Part shown: in pieces, positions 33,540 through 45,100 of the stretch
How the letters are laid out: the number at the start of each line of letters is the position of its first letter
How positions within the stretch are numbered: position 1 is the stretch's first letter
Source of the DNA: Ehretia macrophylla
Taxonomy: Eukaryota; Streptophyta; Magnoliopsida; Boraginales; Ehretiaceae
Length of the DNA stretch: 64,000 nucleotides
Direction of reading: 5' to 3'
NCBI GenBank assembly: GCA_037974665.1
Contig: CM075777.1
Location: 13,477,001 to 13,541,000 of the forward strand
Made by a program: the position numbers and the translations under genes
The notes under the pieces: model-generated
Told to the model about the DNA's origin: nothing
The model's input: the letters and a program-made list of their open reading frames with translations, nothing else
The model's database searches: none

Positions 33540-35354
33540 AATTATCCGATTCATGATCTTGAGTTGGCAACTGTTGTTTTCGCACTGAAAAAGTGGCGTC
33601 ATTATCTGTGGGGCAGTAAGTTCGAGATTTTCACTGATCATTAGAGTCTTAAGTATTTGTTCTCACAGAAGGAGTTGAATATGCGTCAACAAAGGTGGAT
33701 GGAACTTCTCGGAGATTATACTTGTTCTATCAGTTATCTGCTTGGGAAGGCAAATGTTGTGGCAGACGCTCTTAGCCGTAAGGCGAGTCTTTCTTGTTTG
33801 GCTGTCAAGAAATGGGAGGTTCTTGAGGAATTCACTTATTGGAGACCGAAGTTGACTCAGGTTAGGGTGATCTGTTCACATCTCCATATTCAACCTTTAT
33901 TGTTGTCTCAGATTAGAGAAGCTCAACAACTTGATGTTAAACTTCAGAAGATCAAGGATCAGATCATGGATGATTAGTCTGACTTTAAATTGCATGAGGA
34001 CGATATTCTTCGGTTTCGGAACAGGGTTTGTGTTCCCGATGAACCGGGCTTGATGCGAGGTATTCTGGAGAAGGCTCATAATTCTAAGTATATTATTCAT
34101 CCTGGTGGAACCAAGATGTATCAGGATTTGAAGCAACAATACTGGTGGAATAATATGAAGAGAGAAGTTGCTCAGTTCGTATCTTGATGTTTGACGTGTC
34201 AGCGAGTGAAAATCGAGCATCAACGACTTGCAGGTTTGCTTCAGCCGTTGGCTATACCACAGTGGAAATGGGAGCATATTACGATGGACTTCGTCACTGG
34301 TTTGCCTAGAACTCCCAGAGGTAATGATGCAGTTTGGGTTGTCATGGATCGTTTGACGAAGATAGCTAACTTCATTTCGATGCAGATGGGAGATGAAGTT
34401 GCAAAGTTGACAGATCTTTATTTGGATCAAATTGTTAGACTTCACAGAATTCCATCTAGTATTGTCTCAGATCGAGATCCTCGATTTACTTCTCACTTGT
34501 GAGAGAAACTTAATTTCTGTACAGTGTATCATCCACAGACCGACGGTCAGTCTGAAAGGACTATTCAGATTTTGGAAGATATGCTCAGGGCTTGTGTTTT
34601 GGACTTCGGGAAGAATTGGGAGAAATATCTACCACTTGCCGAGTTTGCCTATAACAATAGTTATCAAGCTACTATTGGGATGGCACCTTTTCCAGCTCTT
34701 TACAATCGTAAGTGCCGTTCACCTTTGTATTGGGATGAAGTAGGGGAGATGAAGACTATTGATCCAACTATTATGCCAGAGCTTCTAGAGAAGATTGAGA
34801 ATGTTCAGTTGATCAGGCAGAGAATGCTTACAGCACAGAGCATATTCAAGAGTTATGCTGATAAGCGTCGTCGGGATTTGGAGTTTGCAGTCGAGGATCA
34901 GGTTTTCTTGAGACTGTCTCCTCGTAAGGGGTTTGCTTGTTATGGTAAAGATGGTAAGCTGAGTCCGAGGTTTGTAGGGCCGTTTGAGATTACTGGCAGA
35001 GTTGATAAGTTAGCATATTAGTTGGCTTTACCGGAGAATTTCTCTAATGTCCATGATGTATTTCACATGTCTAATTTGCGGAAATATAATCCAGATCCTT
35101 CTCATATTCTCGAGCTAGAACCGTTACAATTTTGTGAGAATCTTACTTATAATGAGCGGCCGATTGGCATTCTTGATCAGATGGAACGAGAGTTGAGGTT
35201 GAAGAAGATTCTGATGGTTAAGGTGTTGTGGAAGCATCACGGTATTGAGGAGGCTACTTGTGAGAGGCGAGATCAGATGCAGCAGCAGTATCCAGATCTA
35301 TTCCGTACATCAAGTAAGAATTTCGAGGATGAAATTTCTTTAAGGGGGGGATAA
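33540..35354 (+). pseudogene. pol: pol of B, part 2: RNase H end, integrase, chromodomain
   Basis: This is one frame from the G insertion to TAA at 35352. RNase [19 protein letters not shown] then a stop, VADALSRK (catalytic Glu and Asp residues kept). Integrase: zinc-binding H...H...C..C around HNSKYIIHPG and CLTCQ; DDE triad in [18 protein letters not shown] and [12 protein letters not shown] few residues appear missing between the second Asp and YHPQTDG. A GPF motif (RFVGPFEI) and a C-terminal chromodomain-like region (35140-35310: LDQMERELRLKK, VKVLWKHHG, EATCE where EATWE is usual) follow. Stops: TAG 33642, TAG 33975, TGA 34185, TGA 34500, TAG 35019. Confidence 0.9.
35337..35354 (+). other. 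polypurine tract of B overlapping pol stop
   Basis: TCTTTAAGGGGGGGATAA encodes the last residues SLRGG and the TAA of pol, and the LTR starts at the next base. The tract thus doubles as coding sequence. Confidence 0.85.
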
Positions 35355-36730
35355 TGTGAAACCCCACTTTTCTATCTTATCTCGATTTGCGTATTTTACC
35401 TCATTTTGTGTGAATTGACTTGTTTATGTGCTATATGACTTATAATGTGTTAAAAATGTGATTAATACTCCTAATACATGCTAAGTGTGCATTCATGAAA
35501 TTTTTGTCAAAAACGGAATTAGAAATTTTATCGTCGGTTTTGGTGAAAAGTATTTTGAGCACCTGTCCGCTAAAATTTTTACAGGGGTGTTTTAAACGTT
35601 TTAAAACCTAGTCCTCGGGTATTAATAGACTCGTGTTTGATTAAAACGGAATTGGAATCGGTTTTGGAATTTTAAAGGTTTTTACACTTTCTTTTGCAAG
35701 AAAATGAGTTTTAAGCCGACTCGGGTGAAACTGTTTTAATTTAACACTCTTTGTCACCTAAAATATATTGTCTAGAATTAATTTAGTTGTCAATTTAATA
35801 GTTGAGCAAGAAATAGTCATTAAATGAATTAAGAGACTAAAAATAGAATTAAAAGACTAAATAAACTATTTTGACTTTCCTTTAATTCATTTGACCTTTA
35901 CTTATATTGCATCAACACACACTTGCAAAGCACAAAAACATAATTAAACTCACACACATGGCCGAGAGCTTCAAGGGAGAAATGAGAAGTTGATTTTCAA
36001 AGTTTTCAAAGCAAAATTTCATAGCAAAAGGCTAGTTTTTGTCCGTAGTTTTTTGTACCGAGTTGGATTCCACTTGTTAGGCATGAATAGCACGCATATC
36101 TAGGCTTGTTTCAGATCAAAGGTGAGAAAAATTCTAGATCTCAAAAGTCATATTTTGTATTTTTGCGTATAATTTAATATTGAACTGTTAGAATGTTAAT
36201 TTGAAGTTATATTATTGCTCAGTGCATGCTAGGGATTGATTATATATATTTTTATGAGATTTGAACTGTTGTAGCATAAAATTTTATTTTCGGGTATTTA
36301 AAGTTGATAGTTTGGCCAATTGTTGAATATTTTGAGTTATAATGGTTGGAATCGATTGCCGTTGATATCTAAAAGTTTGTTAATTACGTGGTAGCGCTGT
36401 TATAATGCCGAATTTTCGATTGCGATGTTGGTATGAAAATTCAAAAATTTCAGCCTAGGTGCATTGAGGTTTTAGGGTTGTTGGGCTTGATTTTGATGTG
36501 TTTTGGTTGGTTTCCGAGAGGGCTAATGAAGTTGTTTGAATGGGTGAGTGATAGAAACTGATTTGGATTTGTTTGGATTAGTAGAATGTAAGATATGATT
36601 ATGTGAAGTTTATGTTGTCTTTCTTTAAAATGTTGAGTTATGCCTTTAGATAATTGGGTGGTGTTTGAGTGATTGAATTGTGAGTTGTTAATGGTTAAAC
36701 TAGGGTTTGATTGTGTGTTTAGTGCATGTT

Positions 36731-37253
36731 AAGTTCGATGGCCTACTTTGTCATCTAACTTAGTTGTTTGTGGTTTAAATGATTATTTGATGTTATATTG
36801 ATGAAAAGATGATTATTGATTGATTATTGATGAACCGGGAGATAGTCAACGGAAAAGGTTGTCCTCCTGTGATGTGACATTTATTATTATTGCTAAGTCT
36901 TGGTATGTGTGTGCCACCTCTCGGGCAGCATCGGGCTGTTGGGTTGATAATGGCATGACTACTAGAGGCTACCCACAACTCGCATGACAGAGGTGTCATG
37001 GATAAAGGGGCTAGTGAGGTACCTCGGGTGCGTGAGTAATGGGGAGTTATAAGAAGAATGGTTGAGATCGTGATGACATTTGGAGCTACACCAACTAGAG
37101 TATCCTTTATTGATTGGTCATTATAGTTATGTGTTTATATTGTTATTGATGTTTTATTGTGTGTTTACTGCTCAAAGGATCATTTCCAAGGAGAATAGTA
37201 AATACTGTTAGAGATCTATCGGATCCTCACTGAGCTCGTTTTATATAAGCTCA
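36731..37253 (+). other. conserved stem-loop block, B right LTR
   Basis: SL1 36731-36761: AAGTT.GAT/ATC.AACTT around GGCCTACTTTGTC. SL4 37231-37253: TGAGCT/AGCTCA. SL2-like core near 36914-36940. Confidence 0.6.
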
Positions 37254-37276
37254 CTCTCTATTATTGCATGCTTACA

Positions 37277-37369
37277 GGTGTCTTTGAGCAAGATTACAGG
37301 TACGTGCCTCCAGAAGAGGATAATGTACCGTATGTGGACGAGTCCTATGTGCCAGAGTCTTGTCCTTGA
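37277..37369 (+). other. candidate terminal exon, acidic micro-ORF (B right LTR)
   Basis: 30 codons beginning GVFEQDYRYVPPEEDNV, ending PYVDESYVPESCP, TGA. Differs from the left copy by a few substitutions, no indel. Confidence 0.4.
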
Positions 37370-37795
37370 TGCTTGAGATGTTGTATACTCTATTATCTTG
37401 TATATTAAACTAGTTGTCTTTTATTTACTTTGTAGTTTATGATGTATAAGTTGTAGTAAAGATAATGAACTAAATGATGCTAACTTAGTAGTCTTCCTTT
37501 TGTTATGATTAGGTTGCTAGGTTGGTTCAATCTATTTTGCATCGTATATTAAAGTTAAGGTATTATGTTGGAACAGAGGCATATAACTAAGAATGATTAT
37601 TGTATAATATGGTTATGTTGTATGTTGTTAACTTAATTGATGAGTTGATTGTTGAATGGTTGAGGAGTTTGGTTGTATGATATTCTGAGAGGTTGGTTTA
37701 GAGCCTCGGTGTTTTAATTACTGTCATTATACTGCCAAAATTTCGTTGCGTCCTGACTGATTGTAGGTGGAGTCCAGTTGGGGCATGACATTGAG

Positions 37796-38742
37796 TGACA
37801 TTCTAGCTACTAACGTATCAAGACAATTTATAAAGTAATAAAATCTTATTCAAGTGAATCTATTTATGGTCGCCGATTATCGTGCAATCCAATCCTTCCA
37901 TTAATTGTCCCGTCGAGCAAGAACCATAATTCGATTAAGTTCATAAACTTGATACCATACATAAATCTAATTGGTGTAATGAGAGATGACACATGGAAAA
38001 CTCATTCTCCATCATTCACATCTCGGCCAAGGATTTCCTCATTAAACAACCAAGCTTAGATTGCATAGGACGTCGCCTCACGCCGGAGGTTAATGGATCC
38101 TATCTTGATCATTACCTATCAATCACTATATCGAACAAATGAAACTGCGAGAGGACGCATCTTATCTCGTTTGTCGAAACAATCATTGTCCAAATGCTAG
38201 AATCAAACCCCAATATAGATGACATCCATAATGTCTCAAGTCTAAGGATTACATGCATAATCACAACGAATATCAAATTCTTAATCTGAAGTCATGTAAT
38301 TGTTATTCACGTCACATTCAGTGATCTATTCAACTAATAGTCACTCACATGTTTGTTAGTCGCATCCCTATGCTGTTATGGCACATGGCTCACTATCCTT
38401 TATCATTAACATCCCTATGTTAATCAAAGGTAACAACACATGTGATAGTCCGTAATAGATTATTGAAATCCCGATCAAATAATCTAAGGACTATGAATAC
38501 TTTAAGTATTTATCATATTAAGGAAATACGCCAACATATTCTAAACGCTTTTAGAATACATACCTATAATGAAAATACTAGGGACTCATTCATACAGATA
38601 AAAGAAGGAGAATATGAATGTGCTAATTATGTCAATATGAAAACGCACATATATAGACATAGATGCCATAATGTACATGTTAATGTCAAAATGCCCCAAT
38701 ATATGTCATCTAAATATGTAATATTAGGGCATATCTCTAATA
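37796..38742 (-). repeat. R 5' LTR, second segment
   Basis: Continues the copia LTR after B; matches 4735-5787. Its outermost CA has become TA (38741-38742). Confidence 0.85.
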
Positions 38743-38906
38743 GTAACACCATTTGTACCAAGATTATTGTCTAATAGCTAGTTATTATTAAAGATCTTAA
38801 ACTTTACTTCTTTAAATATTATAGAAAGTGATGTACATGAGACCGCAATGACAATGAGCTCATATTCTGACCTAATCTTGAGAAGGGTTAGGTTGGGGTC
38901 GTTACA
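38743..38906 (+). mobile_element. LTR fragment N (3' end of a plus-strand gypsy-type LTR)
   Basis: 164 bp ending GGGTTAGGTTGGGGTCGTTACA, an LTR-like terminus, followed by TAAAA where the undisturbed L LTR reads CTAAAATGGGG (47537). Copia R interrupts it, and the rest lies left of the window. Confidence 0.5.
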
Positions 38907-40781
38907 TAAAAATGGGGTGAGCTTACAACAATATAAGCTCAGCGATGGGGGAATAAGGGAAAGGTTTTCGAAATCATTTTCTCTTTTTAAAACCTGGTTG
39001 AAAACCTGTGAATGCCATGCACATATTAGAAGTAGTTATTAAACATATCACATCAGTATATAGTAAACACATCACATCGTTATATGGTAAACACATCGCA
39101 TCTTTATAGAATAATTTAGCACATAATAGGGTAAGAATACGCTTGCGCTATATAACACATCGTATTTTTATAGAATAATCATTTAACACATAATAGGGTA
39201 AGCATACGCTTACGTTGTATAACATGTCGCATTGCATCGCATGTGGTGGTCGACCAAATGTTTCATCAAATCCCTTATGTCTCCCAACATGGGGTGTTCC
39301 GGATATATGCAAATCCTATGACCCACTATCCCAGGGTAGTAAAGTTCCCTAGAGAGAGAGAAAATTGGTAACCATAGTAGCCGAGCTAGACCAGCAAGCC
39401 TGATGCCGTCTGGAGTTTCTCGACACTACCACGCCAAAAGTAGGTTGCAACCTCTCCAACACATTAATTTATGCAATGCACATAAGTCACATAACAGGTT
39501 ATATATCGCATAGGGTACCATATCGTATTGTGCATAACATCACCTTCAAACTTATCACATAGCTCAAATTATATAACAACCAACAACAATGTCTTATAAT
39601 ACATTATTTAACTACAAGAAACATTAGGAACACAAAACAAATAAGCTCAACAGTTTCAACATCTCAATAGTAGCTCAACTTTGGCTGCATATTTACCTAA
39701 GCAAATGACCTCCTATAGAATGTAGTTTTACATGTATGGATAGCTCTTCGAAATAGTTAACCCTAGAATCAAACAAAACTCAATTCTGAGTTAAATTCAT
39801 CAAGATATGACTAAAACAACTCAAGTGCGCAAAACTATCCTGATTGGTCACGAATTCTGTCGAGTTTTGGTTTTTATATTCTTAGAGGCACTAGACAGAG
39901 GCATTGGCCATTTCATTCTAAATGGAAATTGTTTTAAACTGGCTTATCTAGGTCTTGTAAAAATTTCATAATTTTCCAAGTAGTCTAACTAGGTCAAAAA
40001 CTCCACGAATTTCAGGCAAACAAAACTGTCCTGCACCAGCTCAACTACAAGACTTCACTGATTTCAGTAATTTTGAGAAAGTAAACAATTTTTCTCAAGT
40101 TTTGACCAACATAAGAGTTTTTCCTATAAGAGTCTAGATTAATATACATATTTTTCCAAAATTTTTCCACAGAGGTTACTTACTCAAATAATTCACACAA
40201 TAGAAAATCGATGATAACCTTGCAACTATAGCTCAAAAGATTGATTTTTCCCTAGCTAGTTGATGGTTTGCTTAAATTTCTTGCCTTCCTCTTCTTCTTC
40301 TTCCACTATTTATTTCCAGATTTTTGGCTCCTCTTGTTGGCCTTTTCAGCCATGGGGTTGGTGGGTGGTAGGTGTAGTTATTTTTTATTTTGGGTATAAA
40401 TCTTGGTAAATAAGATAACTTTTTCCTGAATCTTAGTTTGACCTTTAGTTTTATTTCTTGTTTGCAATTGAGTCTAGTTGTTTTCTTCCTAATTAATTAG
40501 GGTCTAAGTGAGATTTAAATAACTAGAACTCTAATTCTAATATTAATTTAGTGCCCAACATAGTATTTTAGGTAATTGCATTGTAGCCCTTCAAGTCTTT
40601 GATAATTATTAAGTCACCCAAAAGTCAATCTTTCAAATTCTAAACCTTATCTTATTCTAATTTAGCGTTCTAGCCTATTTCTACGGTATATGATATATAT
40701 ATAAAACCTATATAGCACTAGAAGGCATATAATTTCACATATACAACAATATTACACGTAGGTTCGGGGCCGGGTCTCACA
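38907..40781 (-). repeat. L 3' LTR (truncated at its 3' end by N)
   Basis: On the minus strand starts TGTGAGACCCGGCCCCGAACC, a start similar to LTR A. Stem-loops in plus coordinates: SL4 38918-38941 (TGAGCTTA/TAAGCTCA), SL2 39371-39435 (inner CCAG/CTGG around ACGGCATCAGGCTTG). I did not find SL1. About 630 bp of its 3' end are displaced beyond the window. Confidence 0.7.
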
Positions 40782-40794
40782 TCGTCCCCCCCTT
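40782..40794 (-). other. polypurine tract of L
   Basis: Minus strand AAGGGGGGGACGA before TGTGAGACC. The preceding sequence can be read IARIQFCQGG, like a pol C-terminal tail. Confidence 0.7.
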
Positions 40795-43121
40795 GACAGA
40801 ATTGTATCCTCGCAATTCCTTCACCCAATGTCTCTTTATCATTCAAGAACCCAAGCCAACCTCAACTTTCATTTACTAACTCCCAAGGGATTACATTCTC
40901 TAACTTCGACTCAAGTCATCATGTTCAAACTTACTTATACATTATAATCCTAACCAATTTCATTCAAAGATTCTCAACCTATAAGAGATAAGTAGTATAC
41001 TAGGGAATGCAACAAATTAGGTGGAAATGTATGAATAATTCAGAAGATGGAACAAAATGGGAGATTTCAAAATAAATGATACAAGGCAAGCATAAATGTC
41101 ATGGATCAAACATAATGATGAATGCAAGGTCCTCAAATCCGAGTAGCAGGATTTCAAAGAAGATCAATCAATGAATTCATTGCATTAGTAAAGTTAGAAT
41201 AGAAAGAATAGTTTTTATTTATTTATAATTCAGCAAAATTTATTAAAATCCAAATGAAGGGGTACAAGTACAATATGTGTGACCGCCAATGTCACAACAA
41301 GAACAAAGAAGAATAAAAAACAAAACCAAATCAATCAAAGACTGAATGATTACAAGAAAGATTGAGAATCAATCACAAGCATGGAAACAGACAAAAAACA
41401 AAGAGAATCTCCTCATTTAATATGTTGGTCTGAGGGTCTTCCATTGAAGATGCCTTGAATAGCCCGAGTGTAGTCGAACGAAGGGATTGCCCTAGAAGTA
41501 GAGGCTTTGGTGTTATCATGGCCAAAAGAACTAATGTTTGATTTGTCTTTGCTTAGAGCAGTTGTGATATTTTTATCTTTAGAAACTTGTGACGGGAACA
41601 GAGTGACTGACATTCTTTGAATTTGCTCTTCATAAATTTGAGAGCTTGGCACTTCCACATTGACCCTACTCAAAGTGTTGGCAGGCAGAAAATTGACTTG
41701 ATTCTTTAGGAAGTTTGTTTGCTTGTGATAAACACCCGTTCCTGAAGAAAGATGATGATCACTAGCCTTTGACTTAGAAAAGTTTTCTTGAGGACGAACA
41801 AAAGATTGATCAGAATGATCTTCATCAATAACATTGAGAGCATTAAATCTGTTGGCTGGAGCCCTGTTCTCTTTCCGAGATGCACCACGACTCCTTCTGG
41901 TCTCTTACCAGCATCAGTCCGTTATGGATTAGAGATAGTAGTGTTTTCGTTAACTTTCGTCTCAGTAGAATTAGGACAATTGGATGTGTCATGTCCAACA
42001 ACATTGTATAGAGAACATTTAAGAGGTTTCCAGTCATATTCAATCTGGATTTTTGCCTCATCCCCATTAGGAAGTTCAACAAAGGTGCTATCCGGGAGAT
42101 CCTATTGGATATTCATTTCAACACAAACTATTGCATAACCGAGATATAAGCGTAAGACAGTTTTCGAAACCATTCGAAGAGGGAAACCAATTGTTCTAGA
42201 GACATAACTGAGACTATCTTTGTTCAGAAGATTAAGTGGGACATTTCTCAACTTTAATCACATTGGTACCCGCTTGGAGTTAATCTTGATGAGTTGGAGG
42301 CCAATTTCCTAACGTCTTAATAGAAAGAATGTTATGCTAAGGAAGTTATGTCGAGGTCTCATATCTTAAACTCAAGCCTTAGAACACATTATATACTTCA
42401 CGCATATAATAGCCCCAAAGATAGAATATTCAATGTCTAAAACCTTTACTTCAAATTTTAGATAACTTTTAATTCAGAATCATCACCAAATAATAATGGT
42501 GAAACTATATTAGGAAGCCATTCAATACTTAAAACACCTTAGTCCTTCCTCAATCCTTATTTAGTCATTATTTGGTCACACATTCCAGCTCATATATAGA
42601 ACAAGTAAGACACTTAATCTTCCTAGGGGTCTTAACTCTCTTCGGTACAATTTATCTCCAAGTCCGCATCCATCGAGTTACAACTTATATTTTCAGTTTA
42701 AGTCCCAAAGGGTTTGATTTAATTCTTACTCACAAGTAACATCACTTCAGAAATCTCTTAAGTACCCATAGAATCTTGCAATCCGCAGTCGGTGAATTCA
42801 ATTAACCCATACACACACTATGAATGTAGTCCATCAAACCATCTTTTCTCCTCGAATTCTTCCCTTCCTATCTCAATCAATTAACCATAAGGTTAGTTCA
42901 TCTTAATATCTATCAAGTTGGGATTAAATGGCCAACAACTCTTCTACTAAGATATATCCCACGCAAGAATGTCACTAGCAAACATAAAGTAGGGCAATTG
43001 ACCCACTAACTCCAAAATCTTCGTAATATACTATTACAGCTAACCACTTGTATATCAATGTCCTACTTCTATAATTTGTCCCAAAAGAATCAATTCTCAA
43101 ACCAACATTGTCTCCCAAACA
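40795..43121 (-). other. L internal region, part 1
   Basis: No intact ORF. Holds the DUF4283 fossil (41945-42290) and downstream minus-strand frames 41413-41888 of unknown identity. 42300-43121 shows only short AT-rich frames; nothing recognised. Confidence 0.5.
41945..42290 (-). pseudogene. DUF4283/zinc-knuckle fossil (plant LINE ORF1-type)
   Basis: Minus strand reads KRVPM, stop, LKLRNVPLNLL, then LSYVSRTIGFPL, YAIVCVEMN, FVELPNG and YDWKPLKC. This is the DUF4283 order (VPxWxKLxNVPL, LSxIAxxxGxPL, RLxYAxVCVEI, YxWxPxxC). The knuckle at 41976-42017 reads CSLYNVVGHDTSNC: the second cysteine is Tyr. The Trp after VPM is a TGA. One domain, two disabling changes, no flanking reverse transcriptase. 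In plants this domain is typical of LINE ORF1, so a LINE fragment inside L is the likely explanation; inference. Confidence 0.6.
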
Positions 43122-44500
43122 CAGATTGTGACACCCTAGATTTTTCATCACATTCATACATAACTGTTGCATATCTTTTCGTGCATTTTAATGTGTATTT
43201 CTTTTCTTGATTATGTGTTATTTAGTGGTTACTATTCATAAGAAAAATTGATTGTCTTAATTGCTCAAATTTATATTTTTCCTAGATAGTATGACTTAAA
43301 AAGGAATCGGGAACTTGAGATTTTGAGCTTTAGATGTCGGGAACATGCGTTAGGAGAATAATTATTGCATCGTATGAATAGTAAAACATTAGAATAGCAT
43401 TGGAATTAAACTAGTTAGCATTTAAAGGAGTTTTTATGCTTAGTTTGACTCTAATTTAGAGCATTTGACTTAAAATAAATATACAAACATATAAATATAA
43501 GTCCTACCATCACACATACATTGCAAATATACACAAAAAAATAAATAATTCCCAAATTGTCCCCCCCAGACCCGACGGCCCTCTAGGGAAAAAAGGAGAA
43601 GAATATTTATTCAAGCTTTGCAAATTTGACTCCTAGCTTGTGATTAGAAGGAGTTTGGAGCTACCTAGGCCTTCTACAACTTGTCTACAACTTGAAATTG
43701 TGAGGGAGTTTGCATATTTTTCCATTTTAAAGTTTATGTCAACTTATGAAATTTTGAGATTTGTTGATTATAGCTTATGACTTGCTTGAATATTGTGATA
43801 TACATGCTCTACATGCTATATAGACCTTGCTTGCTTAGTTTATTATCTTGTTCCATGGTTGTATGCTAGAATCACATGAAAAAGATGATAAATAGTACAT
43901 AATTCTAGGGTTTTGCTATGAATCACTAATTAGATCGATCTTATGCTTCCTATGGGTGCTAGAGATGTTAATAAACATAGAATTAACATTGTATGAACTT
44001 AGAGTGCTCGAAACTTGGATAAAAATGCGTAAATAGCTTGATTTACAAAGGGGTTTCAGGTGAAAAGCGAATCCGGGCACAATTAAACTTTAGATTAGGT
44101 ACCTACTATGCGGGGAAGCACTTTTGGTGCTTTCGTTGCGTTGAATTGATGGGCGGTTAGGGTAGCTGTAGTTAAAATCGACTCGGGGCCTTCCCGAGCT
44201 TTTGTTTGCAAAGTGGGTTTTTAAGGCTTGGATAAGTGCCTTTTAGTATCCTTAGGGATGTAGTATGGTCGGTTTGTGGAATTAGCACCTTGAATTTCAC
44301 ATGGAAGGAAAATTGCTTTAGTTGACAAAGAAAAAATGTAGTTAATTGAAGTTAGATGCTTGTAATTTCCCTCTATGTGACTAACTTGATGTTAATTGGG
44401 ATTTGGATATGTTGTTTTAGCATTTCATGAAGTATCAAGAACTTGTCCCCTTTGATTGTATTTATCTATTTCGTGTTATAAGCTTATATGGTAACTATTT

Positions 44501-45007
44501 GTGAGGGCGGTCTACTTTGTCATCCTTCATCTGTGATTATTTGCATTACTTGGGTTTCGTGATTGTGAATTGGGTTGTGTAACCTTTTCAGACATGGTAG
44601 TGTCGAGAAACTCCGGGCTGTATCAGGTTGTCGGTGTAATGCGATTACATGGTGCCTATTCCCTTTCTCGCTGAGTATACTCTAATACCCCATAGGCGTG
44701 GTTCACCTCGTTGGGAGCATACGGACCTACCTCAGGAAAATGGGTTGTAGGATCAGGGTACATCCGGAGTACCCCATTAGAGAAATAAAAGGTTTGCTGG
44801 CATTTGCTCAAAAATCATGGTTCGTGGTTCCAGATCGAAGAGAAGAAGATGAACCATATCATTTTTAGATGTGTTTAAATATTTGTTCAATTAGCTTGCT
44901 ATATTGTGTCATTTGCATTATTATCGTTGTTGCGTTGCACGCAATCATTTGCAAAAATACCCCCGGTTTACTGTATCCCCTCCTTCGCTGGGCAACTGTG
45001 TTGCTCA
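44501..45007 (+). other. conserved stem-loop block SL1-SL4, LTR J
   Basis: SL1 44501-44529: GTGAGGG/CCTTCAT (two G-T) around CTACTTTGT. SL2 44591-44652, weaker outer arms, core GGGCTGTATCAGGTTGTCGG. SL3 44756-44774: GGGTAC/GTACCC around ATCCGGA, perfect. SL4 44989-45007: TGGGCAAC/GTTGCTCA. Confidence 0.6.
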
Positions 45008-45028
45008 CTCCTCTTTTAACATATTTTA

Positions 45029-45100
45029 GGAGAAGCTGAGGTGAATCCCCAGCTTGTAGAGGTAGAAGAAGAAGAAGTGCAGCCTGATCAGTTACCTTGA
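45029..45100 (+). other. candidate terminal exon, acidic micro-ORF (LTR J)
   Basis: 23 codons: GEAEVNPQLVEVEEEEV, QPDQLP, TGA. Nearly identical to H in the first half, and the ending differs by in-frame changes. Confidence 0.4.

Larger units (their letters stand above)
14715..37790 (+). mobile_element. Ty3/gypsy chromovirus B (Tekay/Del-like), split by C and G
   Basis: Starts TGTGAAATCCCAC, ends GGGGCATGACA, with TTGAG duplications at 14710-14714 and 37791-37795. It sits in the 5' LTR of copia R. Left LTR is 14715-16643 plus 23843-24364 (about 2.45 kb without C). The primer site is 24371-24382, gag-pol 24657-35354 (with G inside), the polypurine tract is 35337-35351, and the right LTR is 35355-37790 (2,436 bp). 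The two LTRs differ at 6 of the first 68 bases by hand count, all transitions, so it is older than C. The C-terminal chromodomain-like region and single-frame gag-pol identify a chromovirus; long LTRs suggest Tekay/Del. Confidence 0.9.
35355..37790 (+). repeat. B right LTR
   Basis: 2,436 bp, uninterrupted; reference copy for the split left LTR. Donor-like AAAG|GTGAGA at 36122; acceptor-like TTACAG at 37272-37277. Confidence 0.9.
1..38747 (-). mobile_element. Ty1/copia element R, minus strand, heavily interrupted
   Basis: A long-LTR copia element lies on the minus strand and hosts A, H and B. Two LTR copies are recognisable: 1-854 plus 4735-5787 (3' LTR, cut by the window start) and 13419-14714 plus 37796-38742 (5' LTR). 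A primer site complementary to initiator tRNA-Met lies at 13405-13416, and a purine tract abuts the other LTR at 5788-5802. Between them minus-strand remnants run in copia order: knuckle, protease, integrase, RT, RNase H. The right end is followed by GTAAC (38743-38747), the presumed target duplication; its partner lies before base 1. The LTR, about 2.24 kb without insertions, is long for copia. I do not assign a lineage. Confidence 0.8.

Noticed and set aside
33897-34445. 182-codon minus ORF
   Set aside because: Antisense shadow of the B integrase.
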